This document shows, piece after piece, positions 9,675 to 18,161 of a DNA stretch of 64,000 nt. The stretch is from an uncultured Microbacterium sp. (GTDB lineage Bacteria; Actinomycetota; Actinomycetes; Actinomycetales; Microbacteriaceae), in contig NZ_CANLCY010000001.1 in NCBI RefSeq assembly GCF_947489255.1, positions 682,001-746,000 of the forward strand. The letters run 5' to 3'. The translations under genes and the position numbers were made by a program. The notes under the pieces were generated by a model. The model searched no databases. It was given only the letters and a program-made list of their open reading frames with translations, and had not been told where the DNA came from. Each line of letters opens with the position of its first letter. The stretch's first letter is position 1.

Positions 9675-10120
9675 CCGATCAGACGCCGCCCACGCGCCGG
9701 GCGCGCAAAGAGACGCCCGAGCCCGCGGCTGCTCCGATCGACCCGCGCCGTCCGTGGATGGTGCCCGCGGGTGAGCGCCCGGAGGTCGCGGATGACGACC
9801 CTGAGCGCCTTCCGACCGCGCAGCTCGAGATGGCGGCGTTCGGCGACCACCTGATCCCGTACGTCCCGCCCGCGCCCGCACCCCCGCGGTCGCTGGCGCC
9901 GTGGGCGCTCGCGGTGGCGATCCTCGCGCTCGCCGCGGCGCTCATCACGGGGTGGCTTCTTCCCCTGGGCGTGGTCGGGATGATCCTCGCCGCGATCTCG
10001 CTGCGACGCCCGCACGACGGTCGGCGCGTGGCCGTCTGGGCGCTGTGTCTGTCGCTGCTGGCCGTCGTGTTCAGCGCCGGGTGGCTGATCTGGGGTTTCT
10101 CGCAGCTCGCCGTGCGCTGA
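9671..10120 (+). CDS. Small two-to-three-TM membrane protein of unknown function
   Basis: A 149-residue protein with a Pro-rich, probably cytoplasmic N-terminal ~75 residues. Two or three hydrophobic segments follow: about 77-95 ([20 protein letters not shown]), 98-110, and a last one at about 122-143 ([20 protein letters not shown]). The short charged loop [12 protein letters not shown] between segments recalls DUF4190-type proteins, but I cannot assign the family firmly. The ATG overlaps the tsaD stop, so it is the last gene of the tsa operon. It is convergent with the methyltransferase-like gene that follows. Confidence 0.8.
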   Translation: MTDQTPPTRRARKETPEPAAAPIDPRRPWMVPAGERPEVADDDPERLPTAQLEMAAFGDHLIPYVPPAPAPPRSLAPWALAVAILALAAALITGWLLPLGVVGMILAAISLRRPHDGRRVAVWALCLSLLAVVFSAGWLIWGFSQLAVR

Positions 10121-10141
10121 GGTGCCGTTACGCCGCCGGGG

Positions 10142-11329
10142 TCAGACGCGGTCGGCCAGCAGAGCCAGGCGCGTGGACCCCACGCGGGTGAGGAGCAGCG
10201 TCGCGACCTCGTCGCCGCGGAGCGCGAGCTTCTTGCGCAGCACGGCCGGGTCGACGTCGACGCCGCGCTTCTTGATCTCGAGCGTGCCGATCCCGCGCGC
10301 CCGCAGGGCCTGCGCGAGCTTCTTCGGGTCGGCGGGCAGCTGCTCCCGTACGCGGAACGACTGCACGAAGGGACTCGTGAGGGGAGTGTCGGAGGTGAGG
10401 TAGGCGATCTGCGGCGAGAGCATCCCCGCCTCGAGCGCGCGCGCCACCTCGCCGATGAGCCGGGCGCGGATGACCGCGCCGTCGGGCTCGTGCACGAAGG
10501 CGCCCAGCTCCCGCGGCTCGGCGTCGGGGCTGTCCGCCGGCGCCGTGAGCTCCCACGCGTCGCCGCCGCGCACCACGAGAGCCGCACGCCTCACGTCGTC
10601 GCGGGCGAGCGCGCCCGCCCACAGCACCAGCTCGATGGTCGAGCCGTCGGCGCTGATCCATTGCGCCTCGACGTCGTCGGGGATCTGCGAGCGGTCGAAG
10701 CCGGGCCCGAGCTTGACTCCGCCCGGGGTGCGGCGCAGCAGCTCGAACACCCACTCGAGCGACGGCGACCACTCGCCGGAGGCGACCTGCCGCGTCTCGG
10801 AGTGACCCGCGGTGCGGCGCGCGGGGTCGAGCCACACGGCATCCATCCCGGTCAGGTCGGCGTCTTCGGCGCGCGCGTGCGCCACCGTCGCGGCCTCGCC
10901 GAAGGGGGCGAGGTTGTAGGCCGCGATCGCGGCGGTCACCTCGTCGGCGTCGACCGCGTGCACCCGGATGCCGAGCCCCGCCAGCCCGAGCGCGTCGCCG
11001 CCGATGCCGCAGCCGAGGTCGGCCACGCTCTCCACGCCCGCGGCACGGAACCGCCCCGCGTGCCGCGCCGCGATCGACAGGCGCGTGGCCTGCTCGAGGC
11101 CGGCGCGGGTGAAGAGCATGCGGTCGGCGAACGCGCCGAACTTCGCGGCCGCGCGGACGCGGAGCCGCGACTGACCGACGACCGCCGACACGAGGTCGGG
11201 GGAGTGGCCGGCCGCCCGCAGCCGCGACACCGCACGGGCGGCGTCGTCGGTGGATGCGACCGGGCCGAGCTCGTCGAGCAGGCGCAGGCCGTCGGGCGTG
11301 AGCAGGGCGGTCAGCTCGCTGGTATCCAC
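10142..11329 (-). CDS. THUMP-like, class I SAM-dependent methyltransferase-fold protein
   Basis: A 395-residue protein with a Rossmann methyltransferase core. SVADLGCGIGGDALGLAGLG (about residues 98-117) is the SAM-binding motif I, and VWLDPARR near 157-164 corresponds to the motif IV acidic region of base methyltransferases. The C-terminal ~80 residues, around ALRARGIGTLEIKKRGVDVD, match the THUMP-like RNA-binding tail found in this actinobacterial family. An RNA substrate is therefore inferred; the site and RNA are unknown. The gene is convergent with the tsa operon and divergent from groES. Confidence 0.82.
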   Translation of the reverse strand: MDTSELTALLTPDGLRLLDELGPVASTDDAARAVSRLRAAGHSPDLVSAVVGQSRLRVRAAAKFGAFADRMLFTRAGLEQATRLSIAARHAGRFRAAGVESVADLGCGIGGDALGLAGLGIRVHAVDADEVTAAIAAYNLAPFGEAATVAHARAEDADLTGMDAVWLDPARRTAGHSETRQVASGEWSPSLEWVFELLRRTPGGVKLGPGFDRSQIPDDVEAQWISADGSTIELVLWAGALARDDVRRAALVVRGGDAWELTAPADSPDAEPRELGAFVHEPDGAVIRARLIGEVARALEAGMLSPQIAYLTSDTPLTSPFVQSFRVREQLPADPKKLAQALRARGIGTLEIKKRGVDVDPAVLRKKLALRGDEVATLLLTRVGSTRLALLADRV

Positions 11330-11354
11330 CGATTCAGCCTAGGCGGGTGAGTGT

Positions 11355-11383
11355 GCTGGCACTCGCGTTGCATGAGTGCCAGC
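11355..11383 (+). promoter_or_regulatory. CIRCE operator 1 (HrcA site) upstream of groES
   Basis: A perfect inverted repeat: CTGGCACTC (11356-11364), a 9-bp spacer, and GAGTGCCAG (11374-11382), with one more G/C pair outside. The GCACTC-N9-GAGTGC core is the CIRCE pattern bound by the heat-shock repressor HrcA. Confidence 0.9.
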
Positions 11384-11400
11384 GCTTCTCTACACTCGGA

Positions 11401-11427
11401 TTAGCACTCTCCCCGCGTGAGTGCTGA
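11401..11427 (+). promoter_or_regulatory. CIRCE operator 2 (HrcA site) upstream of groES
   Basis: TTAGCACTC (11401-11409), a 9-bp spacer, and GAGTGCTGA (11419-11427). The left arm is the exact CIRCE consensus, and the right arm differs at the penultimate base. It lies 34 bp before the groES start and 17 bp after CIRCE 1, so HrcA could bind both. Confidence 0.93.
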
Positions 11428-11461
11428 CAAGTCTTCTGTAACGAGAAAGAAGAGGTAGACC

Positions 11462-11758
11462 GTGTCGGTTTCCATCAAGCCGCTCGAGGACCGCATCGTC
11501 ATCAAGCAGGTCGAGGCTGAGCAGACCACCGCGAGTGGTCTCGTCATCCCCGACACCGCCAAGGAGAAGCCGCAGGAGGGCGAAGTCGTCGCCGTCGGCC
11601 CCGGCCGCATCGACGACAACGGCAACCGTGTCCCCCTCGACGTCGCCGTCGGCGACCGCGTGCTCTACAGCAAGTACGGCGGCACCGAGGTCAAGTTCGG
11701 CGCCGAGGAGTACCTCGTGCTCTCGGCTCGCGACGTCCTGGCGGTCGTCGTCCGCTGA
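11462..11758 (+). CDS. groES: Co-chaperonin GroES
   Basis: GroES (98 aa) caps the GroEL folding chamber. The family signature is complete: [17 protein letters not shown] at the N-terminus, the mobile loop around [12 protein letters not shown], and [16 protein letters not shown]. The GTG start is preceded by AGAAAGAAGAGG. No groEL follows: a terminator and then rarD come next, so the chaperonin partner must be encoded elsewhere. Two CIRCE sites upstream imply heat-inducible control by HrcA. Confidence 0.98.
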   Translation: MSVSIKPLEDRIVIKQVEAEQTTASGLVIPDTAKEKPQEGEVVAVGPGRIDDNGNRVPLDVAVGDRVLYSKYGGTEVKFGAEEYLVLSARDVLAVVVR

Positions 11759-11774
11759 TCGCGTGACTCGATCG

Positions 11775-11805
11775 AAGGCCCCGGGTGCTCGGCATCCGGG
11801 GCCTT
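11775..11805 (+). terminator. Terminator after groES
   Basis: The stem AAGGCCCCGG (11775-11784) pairs perfectly with CCGGGGCCTT (11796-11805) around an 11-nt loop, 17 bp past the groES stop. It ends the transcript as monocistronic. Confidence 0.75.
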
Positions 11806-11936
11806 CGTCGTTCCCGTGTGTGGGCGGTCAGACCCGGAACCGTCCCGGCAGGGGCGGGGTGGGCGTAGACGTCGCCTTGCGATGGCAGGAATGCGCGGGT
11901 GCGCGACCGTCGCGGCGTCGAGGGCGCGCGTAGGCT

Positions 11937-12884
11937 GTGTCGGTGACCCCCGCTCCCTCCACTCCGACCGGTGGGAGCACCCGCGGCGCCCTGTACGCGT
12001 TGGGTGCCTACCTGCTGTGGGGCGTGCTGCCCATCTACTTCCTGCAGCTGAAACCGACCGGCCCCTTCGAGGTGGTCGCCTGGCGCATCGTCCTCGCCTT
12101 CGTGTTCTGCCTGCTGCTGCTCACCGTGCTGCGCACGTGGCGGCCGTTCCTCGCGATCGTGCGGCAGCCGCGGCTGATGGTGCTCACCGCGGTGGCCGGT
12201 GTGCTGATCTACGTCAACTGGCAGACCTACCTCTTCGGCGCCCTCACCGGACACGTCATCGAGACCAGCCTCGGGTACTTCATCAATCCGATCGTCACGG
12301 TGCTGCTCGGCGTCGTCGTGCTGCGCGAGCGGCTGCGGGTGCTGCCGTGGATCGCGGTGGGCGTCGCCGTCGCGGCGGTCGTCGTGATCGTCGTGGGGTA
12401 CGGCGCCTTCCCGTGGATCGCGCTGACGCTGGCGTTCTCGTTCGGCTTCTACGGCCTGGTCAAGAAGCAGATCGGTCCCGCGGTGGATGCCGTGAGCGGG
12501 CTGACCCTCGAGTCGATGTGGCTGCTGCCGGTCGCCGTCATCCAGTTGATCTTCGTCGCGAACCTCACGGGGATCACACTCGGGACGGCGGGGACGTTGC
12601 ACACGGTGCTGCTGCTGCTGGCGGGGGCGATCACCGCCGTCCCCCTGCTGTTGTTCGCCTCGGGCGCCCGACGGGTGCCGCTGACGGTGATCGGTCTGCT
12701 GCAGTTCGTCGCGCCGATCATCCAGTTCGCCATCGGCGTGTGGGTGCTGCACGAGCCCATGACGACCGAGCGGTGGGTGGGGTTCGCCCTCGTCTGGGTA
12801 GCGCTGGTGATGCTGAGCGTCGACTCCGTGATGGCCGCCCGGCGACAGCGGCGCGTGCTCGACGACGTGGTCGAGCCGGTCTGA
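11937..12884 (+). CDS. rarD: EamA-family transporter, RarD type
   Basis: An inner-membrane protein of 315 residues with about ten hydrophobic helices, arranged as two EamA repeats. The opening GALYALGAYLLWGVLPIYFL and the TGHVIETSLGYFINPIVTVL stretch near residue 100 are typical of the RarD branch of drug/metabolite transporters. The exported compound is unknown; in this family the name comes from a chloramphenicol-sensitivity phenotype. GTG at 11937 or 11943 could be the start. Translation ends in a charged cytoplasmic tail rich in Arg. Confidence 0.88.
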   Translation: MSVTPAPSTPTGGSTRGALYALGAYLLWGVLPIYFLQLKPTGPFEVVAWRIVLAFVFCLLLLTVLRTWRPFLAIVRQPRLMVLTAVAGVLIYVNWQTYLFGALTGHVIETSLGYFINPIVTVLLGVVVLRERLRVLPWIAVGVAVAAVVVIVVGYGAFPWIALTLAFSFGFYGLVKKQIGPAVDAVSGLTLESMWLLPVAVIQLIFVANLTGITLGTAGTLHTVLLLLAGAITAVPLLLFASGARRVPLTVIGLLQFVAPIIQFAIGVWVLHEPMTTERWVGFALVWVALVMLSVDSVMAARRQRRVLDDVVEPV

Positions 12885-13188
12885 CGGGGAACGACGCACT
12901 ACCCGTCCGCTCGACGGACGTCGTCGGGTGCCTCGAGAGCGTCGCCCCGGTATCCCCCCTCGCATTCCCGTGACGCTGCCGGAACCGGCCGCCCTTTCGT
13001 TCCCGGTCCGACGATCCGTGCACTCTTCGGGATGCCGTCAAGACGCGAGCCCAACCGTTATGCGGCCGTGATCGCTTCGACGCACATCGTTAACGAACGG
13101 CAACACGCGGAAAATGCGCCGACGATTAGGTTTAGGTCACCAGGTGGCCCATTGGGTCGCCCAACGTTCATTCACAGCAAGGAGCACT
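12885..13188. other. Intergenic region before the binding-protein gene
   Basis: About 300 bases without a supported gene. A small hairpin CGTCCG/CGGACG (12904-12920) just after rarD may help termination. The part from about 13060 is distinctly AT-richer than its surroundings (CGTTAACG near 13090, then ATTAGGTTTAGG near 13128) and probably holds the promoter of the ABC binding-protein gene. A clear AAGGAG ribosome-binding site lies at 13179-13184. Confidence 0.5.
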
Positions 13189-14472
13189 ATGAACGTCTTT
13201 CCGCGCACGCGCAGCGCCAAAATCCTCGGCGGCATCGCCCTGGTCGGCGCCAGCGCGCTCGTCCTCGCCGGATGCTCCGGCGGCGGCAGCGACGCCGCCG
13301 CACCGAGTGCATCGTCGGGCGGCGGCGCCGTGTCCGAGGCCGACGGCACGTTCCACGTCGGCACGATCCTCCCGGCCACGGGTAACCTCGCCTTCCTCGG
13401 CCCGCCCGAGGTCGCGGGTGTCAAGCTCGCGATCAAGGACATCGAGGCCACGGGCAGCGACTTCCCCTTCACGACCGAGCTGACCGAGCGCGACTCGGGC
13501 GACACCACGACCGACATCGCGACGCAGTCGGCGACCGAGCTCGTCGACGCCGGCGCCGACGTCGTCATCGGTGCGGCCTCGTCGGGTGTCTCGTTCACCT
13601 TCGTCGACCAGCTGGTCAACGCGGGCGTCGTGCAGATCTCGCCCGCCAACACCTCGCCCGACTTCACCACTTACGCCGACGACGGGTACTACTGGCGTAC
13701 GGCGCCCTCCGACGTCCTGCAGGGCCGCGTGCTCGGCAACCTGATGGTCGGAGACGGTGCGGCCAACGTCGGCATCATCTACATCAACGACCCGTACGGC
13801 ATCGGCCTGAAGGACAACGCGACGACGGCCATCGAGGCCGCCGGTGGCGAGGTCTCGGTCGCGGTCCCCTACAACCCGGGTGACACGGTCTTCACCTCGC
13901 AGGTCGACGAGCTGCTCGCCGCCCAGCCCGACGCGATCGCGGTCATCGCGTTCGAGGAGACCTCCTCGATCATCCCGCAGCTGGTCAGCACGCAGGGCTA
14001 CGCGGCGTCGAAGGTCTACTTCGTCGACGGCAACCTGTCGAACTCGTACGAGTTCCCGGCCGGCACCCTCCAGGGCGCCAAGGGCACGCTGCCCGGCAAC
14101 CCCGCCGACACCGACTTCCAGTCGCGTCTGAAGGAGGTCGACCCCGCGTTGACCGACTACAGCTACGCTCCGGAGTCCTACGACGCGGTCATCGTCGCGG
14201 CCCTCGCTGCGGCGCAGGCGAAGGACGACTCGGGCACCGCGATCCGCGACAACCTGCAGTCGGTCTCCGAGGGCGGCGAGAAGTGCACCACGTTCGCCGA
14301 CTGCCTGAAGCTGATCAACGCCGGTACCGACATCGACTACGACGGTGTGTCCGGCCCGATCACCTTCGACGAGAACGGTGACCCGACCGAGGCGTACATC
14401 GGCATCTACCAGTACGGTGCCGACAACAAGTACACCCTGCTGAACACGGAGTTCGGTTCGCTCAACGAGTGA
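13189..14472 (+). CDS. ABC transporter substrate-binding lipoprotein, branched-chain amino-acid type
   Basis: A 427-residue periplasmic-binding-protein-like I (Peripla_BP_6) lipoprotein. The signal peptide and lipobox read LVGASALVLAGCSGGGS, so Cys near residue 26 would be lipidated. A Ser/Ala-rich linker follows, then the conserved FHVGTILPATGNLAFLGPPE. The start ATG has AAGGAG five bases upstream. The genes for two permeases and two ATPases lie nearby on the opposite strand, convergently, and presumably supply the rest of the transporter. The ligand is inferred from the family to be a branched-chain amino acid or similar small amide. A strong terminator follows. Confidence 0.92.
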   Translation: MNVFPRTRSAKILGGIALVGASALVLAGCSGGGSDAAAPSASSGGGAVSEADGTFHVGTILPATGNLAFLGPPEVAGVKLAIKDIEATGSDFPFTTELTERDSGDTTTDIATQSATELVDAGADVVIGAASSGVSFTFVDQLVNAGVVQISPANTSPDFTTYADDGYYWRTAPSDVLQGRVLGNLMVGDGAANVGIIYINDPYGIGLKDNATTAIEAAGGEVSVAVPYNPGDTVFTSQVDELLAAQPDAIAVIAFEETSSIIPQLVSTQGYAASKVYFVDGNLSNSYEFPAGTLQGAKGTLPGNPADTDFQSRLKEVDPALTDYSYAPESYDAVIVAALAAAQAKDDSGTAIRDNLQSVSEGGEKCTTFADCLKLINAGTDIDYDGVSGPITFDENGDPTEAYIGIYQYGADNKYTLLNTEFGSLNE

Positions 14473-14486
14473 CCCGACCCCGCGCG

Positions 14487-14518
14487 AGGGCCCGGATCCG
14501 CGAGGATCCGGGCCCTTT
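14487..14518 (+). terminator. Strong terminator after the binding-protein gene
   Basis: A 13-bp perfect stem, AGGGCCCGGATCC (14487-14499) with GGATCCGGGCCCT (14504-14516), a 4-nt GCGA loop and a following TTTCG. It lies 14 bp past the stop codon and between convergent genes, so it may act in both directions. Confidence 0.85.
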
Positions 14519-14635
14519 CGCGTGTCCGGGGCCCGGGGGTCCGGGCGCCTCGTCGTGACGTCGGCAGAGGCCGCGCGGGCGCACCGGCGCGGCCACGCAG
14601 CCCGCGGAGGCGAGGCCGCGCGTCGGTGCGGGCCG

Positions 14636-15469
14636 TCAGCGGGCGGGAGTGAGGCCGCAGACCTCGGCGGTGAGCGCGAGCAGCGCATCGGCGACGTCCT
14701 TCGACCGCTCAAGGGGTACCACGACCTCGCGCCCGTCGACCCGGGCGACGAGGTCGAAGAGCGTCCCCACCTTGTCTTCGGCGATGGCGTGCGCGTCGCA
14801 TCGCTGCGGCACCACGGCGATCTCGACGACCGACGGCGCATCGCCCGCGGCCACGCTCAGCCCCACGGGAGCCTCCGCCCCGGCGGCGAAGCGCAGGAGC
14901 ACCGTGCCGCGCAGCGCGACGAGGTCGGCCGTGCCCTGGCCCTCCGGTACGGGCTCGACGGCCACGCGCATCAGGATCGAGCCGTCGGGTCCGGCTGCGG
15001 CACTCGTGGCCCGGACCTGTACGACGGATGCCAGGTCGTCGCGGTCGCACGCCGTGGCGCTCGCGCGCGGCAGAACGTCGAGCTCGTCGGCCAGGGGCGC
15101 GGTCGCCGTCACTCCGTCCGCGGTGAAGGTCGCCTCGGGAGCCTGTGCGTCATCGGTGCACCGGATGGCGGGCAGAAGGACCGGGAGGTCGACGGTGCGG
15201 CCCGGGGCGAGGGTCGTCGGCCTCACGGCATTCCACTCCGCCGAACCGGCGAGGACGGGGGAGGTGAAAGAGGCCGCGGTGAGGGTGGTGGCGGTGTCCG
15301 AGGTGTTCGTCACCCGCAGCTGTACGCGACCGACGGCGATGTCTCCGCGCTGTTGCACCAGGGCGACCTCGAGCGACGACGCGGGAGGCGAGGAGGAGGC
15401 CGAACATGCCGCGAGTGCGGCGCCCACCAGGGTGAGCGCCGCACTCGCGGTGTATCGGCGGCGGATCAG
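14636..15469 (-). CDS. Lipoprotein of unknown function, last gene of the liv operon
   Basis: A 277-residue predicted lipoprotein. After a positively charged start (IRRRYTASAALTLVG) comes the lipobox ALAACSASS, then a beta-rich domain with LRVTNTSDTATTLTAASF-like Ig strands. No ATG, GTG or TTG lies upstream of the signal peptide in frame. The best start is CTG at 15469, which overlaps the livF stop as CTGA and has GGCAAGGGG 8 bases upstream. The alternative, a GTG inside the hydrophobic core, would remove the positive n-region. Function is unknown; operon position suggests a role tied to the transporter. No family was recognised. Confidence 0.75.
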   Translation of the reverse strand: MIRRRYTASAALTLVGAALAACSASSSPPASSLEVALVQQRGDIAVGRVQLRVTNTSDTATTLTAASFTSPVLAGSAEWNAVRPTTLAPGRTVDLPVLLPAIRCTDDAQAPEATFTADGVTATAPLADELDVLPRASATACDRDDLASVVQVRATSAAAGPDGSILMRVAVEPVPEGQGTADLVALRGTVLLRFAAGAEAPVGLSVAAGDAPSVVEIAVVPQRCDAHAIAEDKVGTLFDLVARVDGREVVVPLERSKDVADALLALTAEVCGLTPAR

Positions 15470-16245
15470 GCCTCGGACCCCTTGCCGTCGCGCTTGGCGT
15501 CCTCGTCGGCGGCGAGGGTGCCTAGGTACAGCTCGATGACGCGGGGGTCGGTGAGCAGCTCGCGACCCGTGCCCGTGTACGCGTCCTTGCCCTGGTCGAG
15601 CACGTATGCCCGGTGGCAGATCTGCAGGCAGCGGCGGGCGTTCTGCTCGACCATGATGATCGTCACGCCGGCGCGGTTGATCTCGGCCACGCGCAGGAAC
15701 GTCTCGTCCTGTCGCACGGGCGAGAGGCCGGCCGACGGCTCGTCGAGCAGCAGCACCGAGGGGTCCATCATGAGGGCGCGGCCCATGGCCACCATCTGAC
15801 GCTCGCCGCCCGAGAGCGAACCCGCGCGCTGACGACGCCGCTTGCCGAGCTCGGGGAACAGGCCCGTGACGAACTCGAAGCGCTCGGCGAAGACCTTGGG
15901 GCGCTGGAAGAGCCCCATCTGCAGGTTCTCCTCGATCGACAGGCTCGGGAACACGTTGTTGTTCTGCGGGACCATCCCCACGCCCTTGCCGACGAGCTTG
16001 TCGGCCTTGAGCGCGGTGATGTCCTCGCCGTTCAGCAGCACTCCGCCGCCGCGGATCTTGACCTGACCGAAGATGGCCTTCAGCAGCGTGGACTTGCCGG
16101 CGCCGTTCGGACCGATGATGCCGATCAGGTCGCCCTGGTAGGCGTCGACCGTGCACCCGTTGAGGATGTTCACGCCCGGGAGGTAGCCGGCGACGAGGTC
16201 GTCGGTCCGCAGGACCGCGGTGCGCGTGGCGGTGGTGTCGGTCAT
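15466..16245 (-). CDS. livF: ABC transporter ATP-binding protein, LivF type
   Basis: A 259-residue cytoplasmic ATPase of a branched-chain amino-acid type ABC importer. Walker A is GPNGAGKST (about residues 45-53), the Q-loop is VPQNNNVFPSLS, the signature is SLSGGERQM, and Walker B is VLLLDEPSAGLSP. The spacing and the VFPSLSIEENLQMGL stretch match LivF rather than LivG. The start abuts the livG stop and the stop overlaps the next gene in CTGA. Confidence 0.94.
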   Translation of the reverse strand: MTDTTATRTAVLRTDDLVAGYLPGVNILNGCTVDAYQGDLIGIIGPNGAGKSTLLKAIFGQVKIRGGGVLLNGEDITALKADKLVGKGVGMVPQNNNVFPSLSIEENLQMGLFQRPKVFAERFEFVTGLFPELGKRRRQRAGSLSGGERQMVAMGRALMMDPSVLLLDEPSAGLSPVRQDETFLRVAEINRAGVTIIMVEQNARRCLQICHRAYVLDQGKDAYTGTGRELLTDPRVIELYLGTLAADEDAKRDGKGSEA

Positions 16246-17177
16246 CAGAGCTTTCCGTCCTTCTCGTCGGCGGTGAGCTCCGCTTCCGCTTCCGCGGCGG
16301 CCTCGGCCTGGATCGTTTCGAGCTGCGACGTGGTCATGTCGCCCAGGTCGGTGTCGTGGTGCGCGCCGAGGTAGGCGTCGATGACGGCCTGATCGCTCAT
16401 GACCGTCTCGGGCGGGCCCTCGGCCACCACTCGACCCTCGGCCATGACGACGACCCAGTCGGAGATGTGACGCACCATGTGCATGTCGTGCTCGACGAAG
16501 AGCACGCTCATCCCCTCCTTCTTCAGGTCGAGGATGTGGCCGAGCAGGCTCTGCGTGAGAGCCGGGTTCACACCGGCCATCGGCTCGTCGAGCATGACGA
16601 GCTTCGGGTCGCTCATGAGCGCACGCGCCATCTCGAGCAGCTTGCGCTGGCCGCCCGACAGCGACGCCGCGAAGTCCTCGCGTTTGGCATCCAGCTTGAA
16701 CCGGCGCAGCAGGTCGTCGGCCCGCTCGGTGTTGGCGGCCTCCTGGGAGCGCCAGATGCCCGGGATGAGGGCGCGGAACAGGTTCTCGCCCTTCTGCCCG
16801 CGGGCGCCGAGCAGCATGTTCTGCAGCACGGTGAGGCGGCCGAGCGACTTGGTCAGCTGGAAGGTGCGCACCATTCCGCGGCGCGACACCTTGAACGCGG
16901 GGACGCTGGCGAGGTTCGAGCCCTCGAAGCTCCAGCGGCCGGTGTTGGGCTTGTCGAACCCGGTGAGCAGGTTGAACAGCGTCGTCTTTCCGGCACCGTT
17001 CGGGCCGATGAGGGCCGTGATCTGCCCGCGGGGGATCTCGAGGTGCTCGACGTCGACCGCCTTCAGTCCGCCGAACTGGCGGGTGACGCTGTCGGCGACG
17101 ACGATCGGGTCGACCTTCTCGCAGCCGGGCCGGACCTCTCCCTTGACGAGAGGATGGGTGACGGTCGTGTCAGACAT
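16245..17177 (-). CDS. livG: ABC transporter ATP-binding protein, LivG type
   Basis: A 310-residue ATPase with Walker A GPNGAGKTT near residues 58-66, signature SLSGGQRKLLEMARAL and Walker B LVMLDEPMAGVNP. The MAGVNPAL box is characteristic of LivG. The C-terminal ~40 residues after the family end (AYLGAHHDTD) are an acidic, Glu/Ala-rich extension. The start overlaps the livM stop by 8 bases. It works with LivF as the nucleotide-binding pair for the LivHM permeases. Confidence 0.94.
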   Translation of the reverse strand: MSDTTVTHPLVKGEVRPGCEKVDPIVVADSVTRQFGGLKAVDVEHLEIPRGQITALIGPNGAGKTTLFNLLTGFDKPNTGRWSFEGSNLASVPAFKVSRRGMVRTFQLTKSLGRLTVLQNMLLGARGQKGENLFRALIPGIWRSQEAANTERADDLLRRFKLDAKREDFAASLSGGQRKLLEMARALMSDPKLVMLDEPMAGVNPALTQSLLGHILDLKKEGMSVLFVEHDMHMVRHISDWVVVMAEGRVVAEGPPETVMSDQAVIDAYLGAHHDTDLGDMTTSQLETIQAEAAAEAEAELTADEKDGKL

Positions 17178-18150
17178 TGAACGACAGCTCCTTCTTGTTG
17201 CCGAAGATGCCCTGCGGTCGGAAGATCACCAGGAGCATCAGTCCGATGCCGACGAGGATGAAGCGCACCTGGCCCGTCTGCGTGCTGGACATGAAGCCCA
17301 GGATGCCGACGTCGCGCAGTCCCACGATGATGCCGTTCGACAGCGAGAGCAGCACCCAGAAGAGCATCGCGCCCACGATCGGGCCGAGGAGCGTGGCCGC
17401 TCCGCCGAGCAGGAGCGCGGTCCAGATGAAGAACGTCAGGGCCGTGCCGTAGTTCCCGGGCTGCACGGCGCGGGGGAGGATGAACACCACGCCCGCGAGT
17501 CCGCCCATGACGCCGCCGAGGACCAGCGCCTGCATCTTGTAGGAGTACACGTTCTTGCCGAGGCTGCGCACGGCGTCCTCGTCTTCGCGGATGCCCTTCA
17601 CGACACGGCCCCAGGGGCTGCGCATGAGCATGAAGACGAGGATCGTCGCGATGATGACGAGGCCCCAGCCGAACAGGCGCACCCACCAGTCGTTCGCGGA
17701 GTAGGTCCACGGCCCGACGCCGTACGTGCCCGCCGGCAGCGGGTTGATCGCCTGGAACTCGCGGTTGTAGCCGTTCAGGCCCTGCGAGCCGCCGGTGACG
17801 CTCGTGAGCCCCACGGTGGAGACCACGTACCGCACGATCTCGGCGGCCGCGATGGTCACGATCGCCAGGTAGTCCGCGCGCAGGCGCAGGGTCGGGATGC
17901 CGAGGAGGAAGGCGAAGAGCACCGACGCGACGATCGCGACGAGGATCGCGAGCCACACGGGGGCCGCGAACGACAGGGTCGCGATGGCGAAGGCGTAGGC
18001 GCCGACGGCCATGAAGCCCGCCTGGCCGAAGTTGAGCAGCCCCGCGTAGCCGAAGTGCACGCTCAGGCCGATGGCGGCGAGGGCGTAGGCCGCGGTGGTC
18101 GGGCTGATGAGCTCGCCCGCGGCGTTGTTGAAGATCGAAAGCCAGTCCAT
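17170..18150 (-). CDS. livM: Branched-chain amino-acid ABC transporter permease, LivM type
   Basis: A 326-residue permease with 8-10 hydrophobic segments. The signature LHFGYAGLLNFGQAGF-like stretch near residues 30-45 and the EAA-like loop KGIREDEDAVRSLGKN near 188-203 are typical of LivM. The C-terminus FRPQGIFGNKKE is the conserved end. It lies 11 bp downstream of livH and overlaps livG. Confidence 0.94.
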   Translation of the reverse strand: MDWLSIFNNAAGELISPTTAAYALAAIGLSVHFGYAGLLNFGQAGFMAVGAYAFAIATLSFAAPVWLAILVAIVASVLFAFLLGIPTLRLRADYLAIVTIAAAEIVRYVVSTVGLTSVTGGSQGLNGYNREFQAINPLPAGTYGVGPWTYSANDWWVRLFGWGLVIIATILVFMLMRSPWGRVVKGIREDEDAVRSLGKNVYSYKMQALVLGGVMGGLAGVVFILPRAVQPGNYGTALTFFIWTALLLGGAATLLGPIVGAMLFWVLLSLSNGIIVGLRDVGILGFMSSTQTGQVRFILVGIGLMLLVIFRPQGIFGNKKELSFNV

Positions 18151-18161
18151 GTCGTTCTACC

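Noticed and set aside
11759..11936. A groEL gene after groES
   Set aside because: A terminator and then rarD follow; no chaperonin sequence is present.
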